From the NCBI GenBank assembly GCA_027422505.1, contig JAPQWV010000335.1, positions 600,001 to 664,000 on the forward strand: a stretch of DNA of 64,000 nucleotides, in the 5' to 3' direction. This document shows, piece after piece, positions 46,958-61,600 of the stretch. Source of the DNA: Craterostigma plantagineum. Taxonomy: Eukaryota; Streptophyta; Magnoliopsida; Lamiales; Linderniaceae. The notes under the pieces are model-generated. The model made no database searches. It saw only the letters and a program-made list of their open reading frames with translations, and was not told where the DNA came from. Position 1 is the first letter of the stretch; each line of letters starts with the position of its first letter. Made by a program: the position numbers and the translations under genes.

Positions 46958-47545
46958 GAGATGGATCTGAGCGGGAGTTCAAGCAGATGTTAGGGTGAGC
47001 TTGATTTACAGGCCACTTAGCTAAACGAAATCGACTGTCGTGAGTCTCGACCAATGTGTAGCTGCCGTTAAAAGACTATAAGTAACGTAACGAACGGCAT
47101 TCTCAGTTAAACAAGGATTGGATTCAAGCTTGCTTGTGTGTACGTGTTTTATAAGTAGATGTAGATGTGAAGCTAAGGAACCGCCTTTAGAATACTCTTT
47201 GAAAAGAAAAAGATTTTTCGCAGGCTAAGGTTAGAGAATATGCTCGACCAAAGGGAGAGGTTATGTAAATATACTCGGAGAGGAAAGAACTTAATTTTCA
47301 GCACATTTATACGAATAAGTCTTTCTTTTTCTAAAATAGAAAGAGAGAGCCCCTCCAATTTGAATTGGACTGTACCTTCCCTTTTATTGAAGGCGGCTTA
47401 CTCGTACTTTTCCTTTCATATGACAATTATCGCGGCCTTTTATCCGGTAGTTAGTACCCTTTATCCATAAAAGTCCGTTGTCTCTTTAACACCAAGGCTC
47501 TCATCTACGAGAATAAGATAAGGACTCGATTCGTCCCACAGGTTT
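46958..47545. other. Spacer
   Basis: No gene recognised between the GMC fragment and the first pyruvate decarboxylase piece. Confidence 0.6.
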
Positions 47546-47622
47546 TCTCCTAGGTTGAGTAATCAAATGGGTCTGGAGGCCACAGTAGAAGCAGCAGCTG
47601 AGTTTCTAAACAAAAGAGTGAA
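47546..47622 (+). pseudogene. Pyruvate decarboxylase exon fragment
   Basis: Reads SPRLSNQMGLEATVEAAAEF with LNK following, a stretch of plant pyruvate decarboxylase that joins the N-terminal domain to the middle domain. Its first 24 bases repeat the end of the larger PDC fragment at 50033-50056 with one mismatch. It is a nuclear gene piece about 77 bp long. Confidence 0.8.
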
Positions 47623-48065
47623 TAACCACAGGATTCACATATAGACTAGATGGATACAATGCGTACATTATGAAAAATGTAGCATAGGCATTCTGGCATA
47701 AAGCGAACATTTGCTGCTTCACCCGAAGATACAGGCCCATTTGATTACTCAACCTCTGTTGCACTTCTTGTTGATTTTGAGGTAATCTGTCATTGAAGAA
47801 ATCACCTATATGAATTAGCTAAATCAAAGACAAGCTCAGAACTTAAAAATGAAAATGACAACATTCACTCAAGAAGGACCAAGCCTTATTTAACCAAGGT
47901 AGGAGAAAACTACATAGTATATGCTCTACTTTTTACTTCTTTAGTTTATAAAAGATATTCTAACTTGATATGATATATGAAACAGCCAGGACAGTCCATG
48001 GATACAAGCATGCTTCTCTAACTAGCCTTTGGAGAGCCTCAAATGAAATGAACAGATAGGAATAC
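47623..48065. other. Unassigned stretch between PDC and callose synthase pieces
   Basis: The minus strand is open for about 50 codons (47800 to 47640, including QQEVQQRLSNQMGLYL) but I cannot assign it. It holds an inverted copy (47736-47755) of a 20-bp sequence also at 47552-47571. The remainder is probably callose synthase intron. Confidence 0.45.
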
Positions 48066-48738
48066 CTGGAAAGCCAATAAATAGAATGTCCACACACGAT
48101 CAAAACTGCGAAAGATGTGCCAAAATGTTCGTGTCTCAATCAAATTGGATTTTCCAGTGCTCTTAGAGGTGTCCTGGGACATCTTTCTTCCCTAAAATAT
48201 CATAAAAGTGAAGCAAGTCAGGCAGTTTATTTGTCACATTCCAGTACTTATGTAAAACCAGAATGTTACCTTGGCATTTTCCCGTGTTGATTTGAAAAAT
48301 TCTCCATCATCACGCATTGGCCAACCTAATGAGAAACAATCTGATGACCTGAAAAAAAGAAACAGAATTTATGTGAAATGAGAAAAGTCCGCCTACAGAT
48401 TGATGAAAAAGTGAGTGCTGCGATGAGTTCAGAGCCTTTATACCAGAAATACTCATTTAAATCATCATAGTTGCACCAAGCTGAGTAAGAAGCCTTTCCA
48501 TTCTTGCTTCTCTGGGCTTCCTGGGATCGATCGACAAACAGATGATCTTAAAACATAGCTGCAGCAGTTATATGATTTATGCTTTTATAGTTTTAGTTAC
48601 CTTCTCAATGACGCGGTAGAGAGGCGTAACGACCTTCCGTAGGAAAGACTCATCATCCCCACCATATGAGGGCTTAATATTCTCTCCCGTTACAATGCTG
48701 ACATTTCCAGCCAGTAGGCCATGAAGCTCATATGCCAT
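48066..48738 (-). pseudogene. Callose synthase gene fragment: four exons with introns
   Basis: Read on the minus strand, four consecutive exons of a plant glucan synthase-like/callose synthase gene keep GT...AG introns. Exon 48738-48601 reads MAYELHGLLAGNVSIVTGEN then GGDDESFLRKVVTPLYRVIE. Exon 48520-48444 reads EAQRSKNGKASYSAWCNYDD then LNEYF. Exon 48348-48270 reads SSDCFSLGWPMRDDGEFFKS. Exon 48192-48066 reads NLIETRTFWHIFRSFDRVW then TFYLLAFQ. The native protein is a plasma-membrane enzyme of nearly 2000 residues that makes beta-1,3-glucan; this covers only a central cytosolic part. Intact introns prove DNA-level transfer from the nucleus. Confidence 0.9.
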
Positions 48739-48787
48739 CTAATTCAATTTCCAAACAGACCTTGTATTAAGGTATTAAGCTACTTAC

Positions 48788-48920
48788 GCGGTGAAGCCTG
48801 TCATGGTGGGTGGACCAAAGTTGCGGGTGGAAAAGGCAGCTGATGCCTTCAGCAAAAGGCTATAGTTCCGGAGCACCGCTCTCATTTCATTGGGGCTTGC
48901 CATCATGCAGCTCGAAGAGG
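48788..48920 (+). pseudogene. Pyruvate decarboxylase exon fragment
   Basis: Reads AVKPVMVGGPKLRVEKAADA then, after a deletion and shift, VPEHRSHFIGA. These are consecutive blocks of plant pyruvate decarboxylase. It follows the LNK of the fragment at 47546-47622 in the normal protein, but here callose synthase exons on the other strand lie between them. Confidence 0.85.
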
Positions 48921-49142
48921 TACCTTGAATTTTCATTTCATTGTCTTTATTTTCCTGATGAGATACTTTTCATTTGATTTACTGTAGTCAGCCATCTGGC
49001 TTTTTTTTTGGACATATTTATCTGCACATGATTATTTATTTCATATTTTTTGAAAGATTCCTCATATTTCTATTGTTCTCTTATTGCTGTTTATAATCGT
49101 GCTTTAAGTCTGATCCTAATGGGATTTTCATTTATTATTTAG
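48921..49142. other. Intron-like T-rich sequence
   Basis: T-rich, ending in TTATTTAG just before the callose synthase exon at 49143, consistent with an intron 3' end. Confidence 0.55.
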
Positions 49143-49320
49143 GGTTTCTGGATGTTGTTATCAACTTCCCTTCCCAGCGTAGGTGGATGTTCACAGATGT
49201 ATTGAGAAGCGTCCTGCAAATTGTTCTTAGTCTTGCATGGGCAGTAGCCCTTCCACTATTCTACGTACATTCTTTCTATTTTGTGCCTCAGCAAATTCGA
49301 GATGCTATATCATTTTTAGT
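49143..49320 (+). pseudogene. Callose synthase exon, plus strand
   Basis: Reads LDVVINFPSQRRWMFTDVLR then SVLQIVLSLAWAVALPLFYV, a membrane-spanning stretch of callose synthase. In the normal protein it lies downstream of the exon ending at 48066. Here it is on the opposite strand and on the other side of that group, so an inversion separates them. The splice acceptor TTTAG precedes it. Confidence 0.85.
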
Positions 49321-49667
49321 ACCTATTAGAATAATAAAATGACCTAGCTAAGGAGCTTGTAGTATTTACTTGTTTCCTTAGCGCGCAAGCACTAAGTAAG
49401 TAAACTACCTTTCAAAACAGATTTTGTTAACACTTATTCGACATCCAAGTGGTCTAGCTACTACCCGTAAGATCACTCTACCTGGACACCTTACTACCTC
49501 TGATTTATCCTCCAGGCGAGAGTGGCAGAGATCGAAGTGGTGGTCTTACATTGCTATGGGACGACTCCTTTTTCTTCACTTTATGCATAAAGCATGCACA
49601 TCCCGGTGTAATTACAGTTCTTTATGACATTGTATGGGCCATCGTGAACTTAAACCTCACATGAATC
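49321..49667. other. Unassigned stretch
   Basis: No confident assignment. A short plus-strand frame (49424-49627) shows no family I recognise. Confidence 0.5.
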
Positions 49668-50056
49668 GCCTGTCTCGTGGGGTGGATGCTTGTGTTGTGA
49701 CTTTGACGGTTGGTGGGTTGAGTGTTCTTAACGCCATTGCCGGGGCGTACAGTGAGAATTTGCCTGTTGTTTGTATGTATTGTTGGTGAGCCCAATTCGA
49801 ATGATTATGGGACGAATAGAGTTTTGCATCATACTATTGGCTTGCCTGGTTTTAGCCAGGAGTTTCGGTGCTACCAGACAGTGGTGAATAATTTGATGAT
49901 GCGCATGAGCAGATAGATACGGCGATATCGACGGCTTTGAAGGAAAGTAAACCAGTTTCTATTAGTATCAGTTGCAATTTGCCTGCTATTCCTCATCCTA
50001 CTTTTAGTCGTGAGCCCGTTCCTTTCTCACTTTCTCCTAGGTTGAGTAATCAGATG
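49668..50056 (+). pseudogene. Pyruvate decarboxylase fragment (thiamine-diphosphate N-terminal domain)
   Basis: Cytosolic fermentation enzyme of the nucleus. The fragment reads SRGVDACVVTLTVGGLSVLN and AIAGAYSENLPVVC; then, after a 4-base insertion, NSNDYGTNRVLHHTIGLPGF and SQEFRCYQTV; a further deletion; and finally QIDTAISTALKESKPVSISI and SREPVPFSLSPRLSNQM. It stops at 50056. This covers only part of the N-terminal domain of a roughly 600-residue protein. Two frameshifts and an in-frame TGA make it non-functional. Confidence 0.92.
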
Positions 50057-52849
<2,793 letters not shown>

Positions 52850-52856
52850 GCAGCAG

Positions 52857-52863
52857 TATAAAA
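52857..52863 (+). promoter_or_regulatory. TATA box of the CLE-like gene
   Basis: TATAAAA about 46-52 bp upstream of the start codon, a nuclear RNA polymerase II style promoter element. Its presence indicates the copy came from genomic DNA including the promoter, not from mRNA. Confidence 0.6.
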
Positions 52864-52908
52864 TCTCGGGCCCTTGATGCTCACAGTTCATCAATCTCTT
52901 TTGCAGTG

Positions 52909-53187
52909 ATGGACGGAAAACGAATCCGCGGTGCAGCGATGCTGCTTTTTCTTGTCGCGTCGGCTCTGGGCGGCGCCTTCGCAGTCCGGGATTTTATAAG
53001 GCTGAATCCAGTGGTGCCCGCAGCTCCGTCGCAGAAGGAGGCGCCTAAAAGAATGTCGGTTCCGCCATCCGGCCCGAGCCGGCGCACAAATAGCGCTCCC
53101 TCGGGGCTGGGGCGGTTTTTCAATCCAGCGGCAGGACTCGATTCTAAAAGGCTTGTTCCGTCTGGCCCGAATCCCCTCCATAATTAG
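52909..53187 (+). CDS. CLE-family secreted peptide precursor with an additional IDA-like motif
   Basis: 92 codons, ATG 52909 to TAG 53187, with no break. The N terminus is a signal peptide (basic KRIRG, then MLLFLVASALGGAFA). A variable linker carries SVPPSGPSRRTN at residues about 50-61, which resembles the EPIP motif of the IDA/IDL abscission peptides (consensus near PIPPSAPSKRHN). The C terminus is KRLVPSGPNPLHN and then stop. RLVPSGPNPLHN is a canonical 12-residue CLE peptide, as I recall the same as that of Arabidopsis CLE9/CLE10. CLE peptides are cut from precursors, secreted, and read by LRR receptor kinases. The GC-rich codon use, TATA box and AATAA-like sequence downstream mark it as a nuclear gene copy. 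Whether it is transcribed in mitochondria is doubtful, and it would not reach the secretory pathway from there. Confidence 0.85.
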   Translation: MDGKRIRGAAMLLFLVASALGGAFAVRDFIRLNPVVPAAPSQKEAPKRMSVPPSGPSRRTNSAPSGLGRFFNPAAGLDSKRLVPSGPNPLHN

Positions 53188-56100
53188 TAGTGGAGTGGGG
53201 GCCCGAACCTTTGTTATGAATGCTGTAGTAATGTAATAATGAATGAAAGCCTGTCTTTCATCTTTCTCAATGAAATATCTATATCTCATATAATATTTTA
53301 ATGATTTTATGGTTTATATTATCTTTAATATTCGAAACTTCAATTGCATACCGCTCTTGCTTTTCTTTTTCAATAAGGACGTTTAGGCTTTACTAATAAG
53401 AAAATAGACTCCTATTTAGACCATATACCACCACGCAAAACGATAACTCGAACGCCCGGATGGGACGACTGGGGTTAACAGTCTCTCCCTGATAAGTGAA
53501 GACCAGGCCACATGGCACCAATCCCTGCTGAGGATTCTGTATGGGACTGCCGAGGCAAAAACCATAAGAATGGGTTGGGTGGTTCCGGCTTAACGCTTGC
53601 CGCTGGGGCGAGGGAGGAATGTAATGACTCTAAACCTTCCATCATTCGGGTCGCCCGTCACGATGCTTACTCTTTCTTGTGACCTGACCTTACTCTTTGA
53701 CTGTTCCGAAAGAGCCGGTCTTTGAGTATTGAATATATGGATGTGGACATGTCCAAGGCCTATGATAGTGAGATTGATCGAGCCAATCGTAATTTCCAAG
53801 GGAAGGTTAATGAAAAAAATAGAACAGCAATATCCCCTGCTGCTTGCCGTTGAAGGTAGAAGGACTACTATTGATGAAAATGCTATAGAATTCGTTCTTG
53901 TATCTTTCCCGAAAACTGATTGAAAGAAGGACCTGTTGGTGGTTTGAGTAAGGTCATTAGGATATTAAGGTATTCTCTTGAATAAAGACCTTAGAGTGAA
54001 GGCTATATGATATAGCCAGGAAGGATTAGAGTCGGCATTACAAGGATAGAAGTTCTAGAATCAGCTGCTATTGGAATGCTTTTTAAAAGGTAGAATTTCC
54101 TTACTTCTCATCGAGATTATCTTCAAGGATGATACTTGTTCTCAAGGTAGCTACTGACTCTTGGAAAGGTATCGAAGTCACTTCCGGATTAACTGATTAA
54201 GGAGTTCCAGGCGAAAGATAAATGAGTTAGCTCTGGGTATGAAATAGTAGAGAAAGGTTCTTCCTGATCTTCAGAGTTTAATCTATTTCATTTTGAAAGG
54301 CTCAGGTTTGGTGGTATATCCAACTATAAGTAGTTTGGATACGGTCAAATGGATTTAGGAAAGCTTACACGTGACATCCTCAAGTTAGTATTCTGCTTTC
54401 ACTGTCTTCTCGAAAGCTAGTTCACCTAGGGGAAGAATCCGACTAAGCTTAGCCTAGACCTTGGCACATTACCTTCAAATCTGTCAGCTTGGGAATTCTA
54501 TTAAATAAAGAGGACTAGTTGTGAGGAAAGTTATCTTTAGACTGGATTCCCTTCTCTTCCTGGGGGTAATGCCAGGCATACTAATTCGTTCGCATCGGCA
54601 GACTATCCAACCTACATCGCCGTATAACCATATTTAAGGGAACATGTTAATGCGAATTCAAAGAATGGAGAGGGGAGATATTGAACGGAAGCACAGGTTT
54701 TTCAAGGGATTACTTGCTAAAGGAATGCTTACCGAAGGATTGTAGTCTTTTGTATACCACGTTTTGGACGGGCAGGCTTCAAGGCGTACTGGCGAGCATA
54801 CAGAAAAGAATAACAACTAGTCACGATTAGGGACGAATCTCGGCTAGTTTACGTAATGTGAAAAAGGCGCCTCTAGCCTTCTTTCCAACATTCCGAATAG
54901 GCGGAAGGATTGACTTCAAAAACCGTTCATGAACGGCTTCTAAATGAGTGGTTGATGATACTTTATGATTATTACCTGTCAGTTATTTCAGCAGCTCTGT
55001 CTAGTCCGCCCACTGCTGAATGGGTGCCGCCTAACTATGATTCGGTTAAGATGGAACCTTCTACAGATAGAGTAGTTATACTCGATTCGATGAAGATCGC
55101 GCCCAGTACAGCTTGCTCAGCCCTTTAGGCTCTTCAGCCTCTGTGAGGGTTATTCCATCCGGCCCAAGTTGGAGCTCTGCATGACGCCTTAATCCCACCT
55201 CCGTGTCTAAGGAATAGCCTTGATAAACAGCAAGACCCAGGGCATGATGTTTTAAGAGCGGTCCTAGCACGGTTTGCTAAGCATGGCGTTCCAAGACCAA
55301 ACCGGATGTGTTCTCTTCATATTGTTAACAAAAAAAGAAAGAGCGGAAGACCTATCTATCTTTCCAATCTTCATCAGCGAAAGGGTTAATTCCCCACCTC
55401 TCCTAATCGCACCAAAGGTATACTCATGAGAGGGTCGATTGCAGGCCCTTCGTATCTGGATTCCCACCTCTATTATCCCTTGGACTGATCCCACTAGGCA
55501 CAGATCTGTGATGAAAGCCTGAACTATTCACTCACTTTTCTAATCGACTGTTCGGGAAGAAAGATAAACGCCCTGGCTGATACAATAGGTGAGTTGACGA
55601 CGATGCCAGACCCCTATTTGTGGGCTCGCCTTACACCACGCTAGGAGAGCAAGACAAGATATCGAGAGTGCCTTAAATGGCAACAACTAAGGTCCGTCCA
55701 GCAAAGGACAACTGCCTGCTTGCTCACATAGCGAACAGGAGGAGAGAGCGTAGCTCCTACCTGGGGAGACAGCCTAAGCCCACATCGGAAAAGGTAGTGA
55801 TCGAGCGAGAGCGGATTCGGGAAGAAGGAAAAGCCTATCCAATCTTCCTCACTCACTTTTGAGGGTAGATGGCTTGTGACAAGTCCAATGTCGTGTTTGC
55901 AAGGCAAGGATAGAAGTAGGTAAGCCAGCAACCTTTCCTCTTTACCATTCAACAACCGTACTAATGATGGACTTCGGGACTGCGATCTTGCTTGGCAGCG
56001 ATGGAACTCTTCTGATCTTAGGCAAAGTAATACCTTTCAATCCCGCTATGAGTGGGCTGCGTAAAGGCTTAAGGGAGGCGATTAAAGCAGGTCTTAGGAG

Positions 56101-58561
56101 AAATACGAAGCCATATGACTTATTGGAGAAAGCCCAGGGCAATAGCTCAAGACGGAAAGAATCTCACAAAGAAGTGAACTCTTGTGCTGGACTACCTTCT
56201 TTGTGGGATTGGCCGATCGAATCAAAAGATTGTGTTCAAAACAGCAACTAAAACAGTTCCAAAGGAAAGAGGAAACCTTCTAAGTCTTGGCTTAAGCTCA
56301 GCATACTTTATCTCCTACTGGTAAAGTGAGGTTGCGAGTCAAGAATCAACAACTCTTTGTCTATACTTTACCTGCTTGCGGTATCTACTTCTTAGTCCAG
56401 GGGATCCTTCGGAGGTAATGAGAATTCCATTGATTCTTTCCCGCGCTTATTGAAGCTTTGATTCAAGCGGCACGATTAGACTAGGGAAAATCTTGTTTTT
56501 AGGGTTCCAAACCTTCTCTCTTTCAAGTATGAACTTTTGTCGGAGAGAATCTATCTATTCTCCTTCGGACCCTGTACGCTGACTTGCCTTTGAGCCTTCC
56601 TTCAGAGAGGATAGCAAGAAAGTCGAATGCCACAGCGTAATGCCTTACCACCCTCGCATGGAGTTCGATCCGCCTATGATCTTCTTCATACGCTTACTAT
56701 CTTAACTCTCTCACCGGAATGGCAAACCCTAGAAAAAAGTTCACATCCACTACAGCTTCGTCCCAAAGCTTCGATGGAGATGCCAGTGCCTATTCAAGGC
56801 TTTTGCTCTTTCCTTAGGCGGGAGAGAAAAGAGATATTCGGCTTTCAAGCTTAGAAGAAAGAATCTTTATCCCCCTTCTACCTTACTAAAAGCAATTCAT
56901 CCATGCCTGCCAAAGCCGTTCATCCCAGATTTAACCGAACCTAAGGACTTTCTGAACAGCCTTGATTGAGGGAGAAAGCCCTTTCTAGGGCAGGAGTTTA
57001 CACGGAATAGTTGGGATAACTTTGGCTAAAAAAGACTAGAAAAAGGTCTTCTCCTTCGTACCATTCGTCGCTACGCGACTCACCCAACTCCTTCGGACCC
57101 TCGTTTTCGGAGTCATATTAGTAACAATCAGAACTTGCACACCACAAGGTCTCTCGAGTCTCCATCAGGGGATAACAGACCAAACAAGGACAATCTAGAA
57201 GAAGAACAAGGCTCCCCCCGTAAGGGACCACAACAGCACAGTAGCTTCCAACACTAGAGTATAGCTCCTTCAACTCCGAGCTCATAGAAAGAACCTTGGA
57301 TCAGTCCAGACCAGAAAAACTCTATTCAAACATAGATCCTATCCCGATTACGGTCCATTTTCACTTTCATGTCTGCCCGGCCGGCCCTTTGACTGAGACA
57401 TGGTCGCACTCCCAAGAGTCCGTTTGTATGCGCCATACCTTATCCGCTCCTTGCTCGTTATTGTCGAAATCTCTGTAATTTGACGCGCAGGAGAGAAGGT
57501 TTTTATAGAGCTAAGGGCTGAGACTTAACCGCCTGGTGTTCTAATATCATAATCCGTTCTTCGATAACAAGCGGATCAATATCTAATCCTCTCCGACTCT
57601 TAGAGTAGCACACCGGTGAATGGCTAGCTCAGACAAACAAATATTCGATCGCTTGACGAAGACCACTTCTAAGTGAGAATTGCGTTAGGATACTACCAAG
57701 GTGATGAAGTTACAAACCAATACGATCTTTCCTTCTTCGTTTTCCTTTCTCCATCGGGTAGGCTTGAAAGCTAATGAGGCTCGTCAATGGTTTCTTTTGT
57801 GGAAAGTAACGACGTTTCTCCATCGGTGGAGTCAGCCTTTGTGCAGGAGTCCCCTTTTGCGGAGATAACAATCCCTGCTAGCGGCCCTTTGCAAAAGAAA
57901 AGGTTATTGGTTTAGGTGTAATGGTTGCTTTCTTTGTTGCAGTAGGTCTGGTTCCTAACGTTTCTGGTAATTTGGTACAGTTATAGGATGATATGATGAT
58001 GATGATTAGCATATGAAAGTTGACCAAAAAAAAGGGTAGATACACCTCAGGGAAAGGAAAGCCGCCCCTCTTCCATTCGGAGAAAGCAGCGTAATCGTAC
58101 CGCTATAAAACAATCTATAGGCTCTATAAGACCTCTACTGCCCATTCACCGTCCTTGGTGAGTCTCTGTTTCTGTGCTACGTTATTCTTATATCCAGCGA
58201 AATCGTTGGTTTCAGAGTCCACTCTCTCAATGAATAGAAACCCGATTGTCAACTTTCATGTTTACACAATAATTCAAATAAATGGAAGCCTCTTTTCTCA
58301 ATCCGGGGCATAAACTATTTCTTAGAAACGGGCTTTCGATAAGCAATTGGAGGACTACCGATTGACTGATTTACCTCGGGAGTCAAGAAATTATCGACGA
58401 GCTCTTATTCGCCCCTGGTGGACCTCTATACTCTTGTCTTGTTGGGTAGAAAGGACACGGGGTTTGGTCGAGCTTGGAGAGTAGAGTCGATGTAAGGTCA
58501 GGAAGGATAGCATACAAGTGAAGCCCACTAGAGAGAAGGCAGTCTTTTCCGGGAAGGAAAC
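53188..58561. other. Spacer, no gene recognised
   Basis: Mitochondrial-type spacer. The longest plus-strand frames (54910-55128; 55964-56251, with MMDFGTAILLGSDGTLLILG) are below 100 codons and unassignable. The first 100 bp or so probably contain the 3' flank of the CLE-like gene. Confidence 0.6.
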
Positions 58562-58607
58562 GTAAGGTAGTGAAGTCACCCGATTGAAGAGGAATAAGAG
58601 AAAGGAT
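58562..58607 (+). repeat. Short dispersed direct repeat, copy 2
   Basis: Begins GTAAGGTAGTGAAGTCACCC. Partner of 2075-2120 in the same orientation, differing by two single-base indels. Confidence 0.75.
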
Positions 58608-61600
58608 GAGCTAGCAGGGAGATCCCTTTCAAAATGGCTGGATGGAGAACTCTTTAGGATCTATTGACCCTAGATAGACGGAGTCACCCTTCTTACTTCA
58701 GCAAAGCAAGCGAAGAAAGTGAGCTTTTGTGTGAGACTTGCCTAAAATGTGTTCTCTTCTTTTGAAAGAGGATTTACCGCCCAAGAGGGCGCTTTCTTGC
58801 ACACTAAGAATCAGTGGAGTTTGGGAAGTCAGTAAAGACTGATGAATTCCCTATAAAGATATCCACATAGTAAATAGAATCGTACATCCAAGAAGGAAGA
58901 CTCTATTTTGACTGGACGTGTACCGAACGAAGATCGTGTTTACTTACGCTCACAAAATCCATATAGGTGGAAAGCTGGAAGCTTCAATAGTTCCCTTCTT
59001 AGAGTACTATGATGGGATCCGTCCCTACTAAAGGGCTTAGGCGTCAGACATGATTCTTTCCCTTCACTTAGGAAATATCCTAATCTTTCTCTCCGGAATA
59101 GAAACTCTTCCTTTCCGAGCCCATCCATTCATTTCGTTGTCTTATGCGCTAGCGCGCTCCGAAACAAGCTAGCCATAGCGAGACTCAATTCAAATACATA
59201 ATACCTTATACCTTATGACTTTACTCCCTAATGAGCTGTGTGACTGCTTCTTTGATGCTAAGCTAAGACCGCGGCTTACTAATGGTAAATAAATTCCCAC
59301 TTCTGCTTGACAAAACGTATAGTTGTGATGACAAGGAATAAAACCCATGTAGTCACATCCGCCGAACTAACATATCTCCTTTCTTCTGAACCAGCATATC
59401 CTTCCTATCCAACTAATAAAGAAGCGGACACTGATTGAACTAACCTCAGATTTCAATATATATGAATATACTATATTTCATTTATTTTTTCATTTATTGA
59501 TGAGTTACTACTTACCCTTAAACCCATATGTGACATCAAACAAGCATAACTGAATGAAGGGATTTGGAAACAGCCTTGATATCTCCACCCGAGCGAGAGA
59601 GGAGAGGGGCTTACTCTGATTGAATTTCAAAGATTACAGCTCCTACTCGTACTCATTCTCAAGCACTTGCTGCGGAAACTAATAGTTGACCAACCGCGGA
59701 TACGCAAACAAGAACCACGGCATGAGATGTATTTTCCTTATTCTAAAGCAAACCGAAGCTTCTGCCCCAAGGCAGCAGTGCATTCCCTTCCTTCTTCTAC
59801 TATTGATCTTGTCGGTAAGTATATCTGTCGTGGGGCATGATATTCCAGAATTTCTCAAGTACTTGCTGCACTTCCTGAGAAAGAAGTCGTCTTGGTATTG
59901 GATCCGCTCTTCTGTGAACATGAATTAGATTCTATTCGTCTTCTTTATTGTTAAGAGAACCCCCACCCGAACCATTTTTAAGACCCCCAAGCCCTCTCGA
60001 ATTAGTTCCACTATAGAAACTTTCAACGTAGACCCGGGGACAAATCTTTCACTCACTGAGCAGAGAGACTTGGTATTAGGGGTTTTCTTTGTACATTATC
60101 TATCTCCGAAAGAGGTGTAACAGCCCGGAGGGGGTAATAGGGGCGCGAAAATGAAGCAGGAGGCAGTAGAAATAGCGAGAAGGCCGTCAGGGTCAGAAGA
60201 GTTCAGAGAAGGTTGGATCCGGGAAGGCTTAAGCCCGAGGGTTTTGAAACCGATCGATATGCAGACGCTGCAAAAGCCAATAAATTCGATTTCGAGGATG
60301 ATAGGTTGGGGCTTGGAAGGCCTTCCAAATCCAGGGGATGAGCCTTTAGTAAAGAGGCGCATATGAAGCATCTGACGTTGCTTCCTCAATTAAGGTAAGG
60401 ATCATTTGAGAAGCTATCGAAACTATTCCGAAGTTGATGATTTCGTTCTAGCTAGGGCAATAGCAGGGAAAGAGAAGCACTAAGATGAGAAGATATAACT
60501 AGATTCCCCTTACATAATCCTCCTGTTGGAACTACAAGAAGAGAAGATAAGAAGGGACTTGAAGCTTACAGTCCTTACTCAACTACAAGTCCATAGAGAG
60601 CAGCTGCCACCTATATAACTATGCATTGACGCTGCAGATGTTAGATTGCAGTTGGCATTAGGAGATGGAGAGCAAAAGGGACCAAAAAGCCATTCTTCAT
60701 ATACCTCAGCTCCGAGAATAGAAGTGGTTCGTTTTGTTTCTATACGCAATTCAAGATTTCATTTGTGTTCATGTTGGCGATTTCTGATGAGAATTCGGGG
60801 GTCGTCCCCCCTTCCTACGGGTTCCCTCACCGACCCAGTGACACACCAACCATGCCCCTGATCTCTTTCTTTTTCTTTCATCCCCCTGAATAAGTAAGAC
60901 CCCGCTTTTTCGAAAAAAGAGGGGCGCTTCGCCCGTTTGAAGTGGCGAAGGCCTATGCTACAGTAAGAAAAAAAAGTACGGTGAGGTTACGAAGTCAGAT
61001 CAGCTGGTTAAGGAAAGCTCAGCTTATGAAATCGCTTAGCCCTTAAGTTAATTAATGTTGTAGTAGTGAGGCGTCGGTACGGAGTTGCGTCAGCTGTGGA
61101 TATCGACTAGGCTAAGTGACGGACTTAATCTCTTCTATTCTCTTCACTTATACCTTACACTTCAGCTGAGTCTAACGAGGCTCAGGTGCGGAGCCTTACA
61201 CTGTGGACCGAGACTATGCAAAGGTAGAACACCATAGAAACTTCGCTGACTTTATCATAAACCTTGATTTCGCTACGCTAAAAAAAAACCCGGAATAGCC
61301 TCGGTTCGTGTTCCGCTTCCAAAAAGTAAGTCGTCTTTGCCCAACCAAGTGTGAACTGCAGACGACTCTCCAGTGGTTCCATTCCTTCTTACTGTGCTTC
61401 AGGGTCAACCCGAATGGGAAGAAGGAGGTCAGCCAAACTGCAGTCCACTTTGTACCTTTTCTGAGCAGACCAATCAGTCCTTTTAAAAAGGGAAGGGCCC
61501 TTAGAAATAATCAAAAAAGGTTTATGGATGAAGTAATCCGAATGACAAATGGTTACGGTTGCGGAAAGCGGAGAAAGTCAGGAACCGTCGGTTACCTTTT

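Noticed and set aside
52891..53289. 132-codon minus-strand frame over the CLE-like gene
   Set aside because: It is a shadow of the GC-rich plus-strand gene, which has a signal peptide and a perfect CLE motif.
60096..60389. Overlapping 70-97 codon frames on both strands
   Set aside because: They are mutual shadows with no recognisable motif. I could not decide which, if either, is coding.
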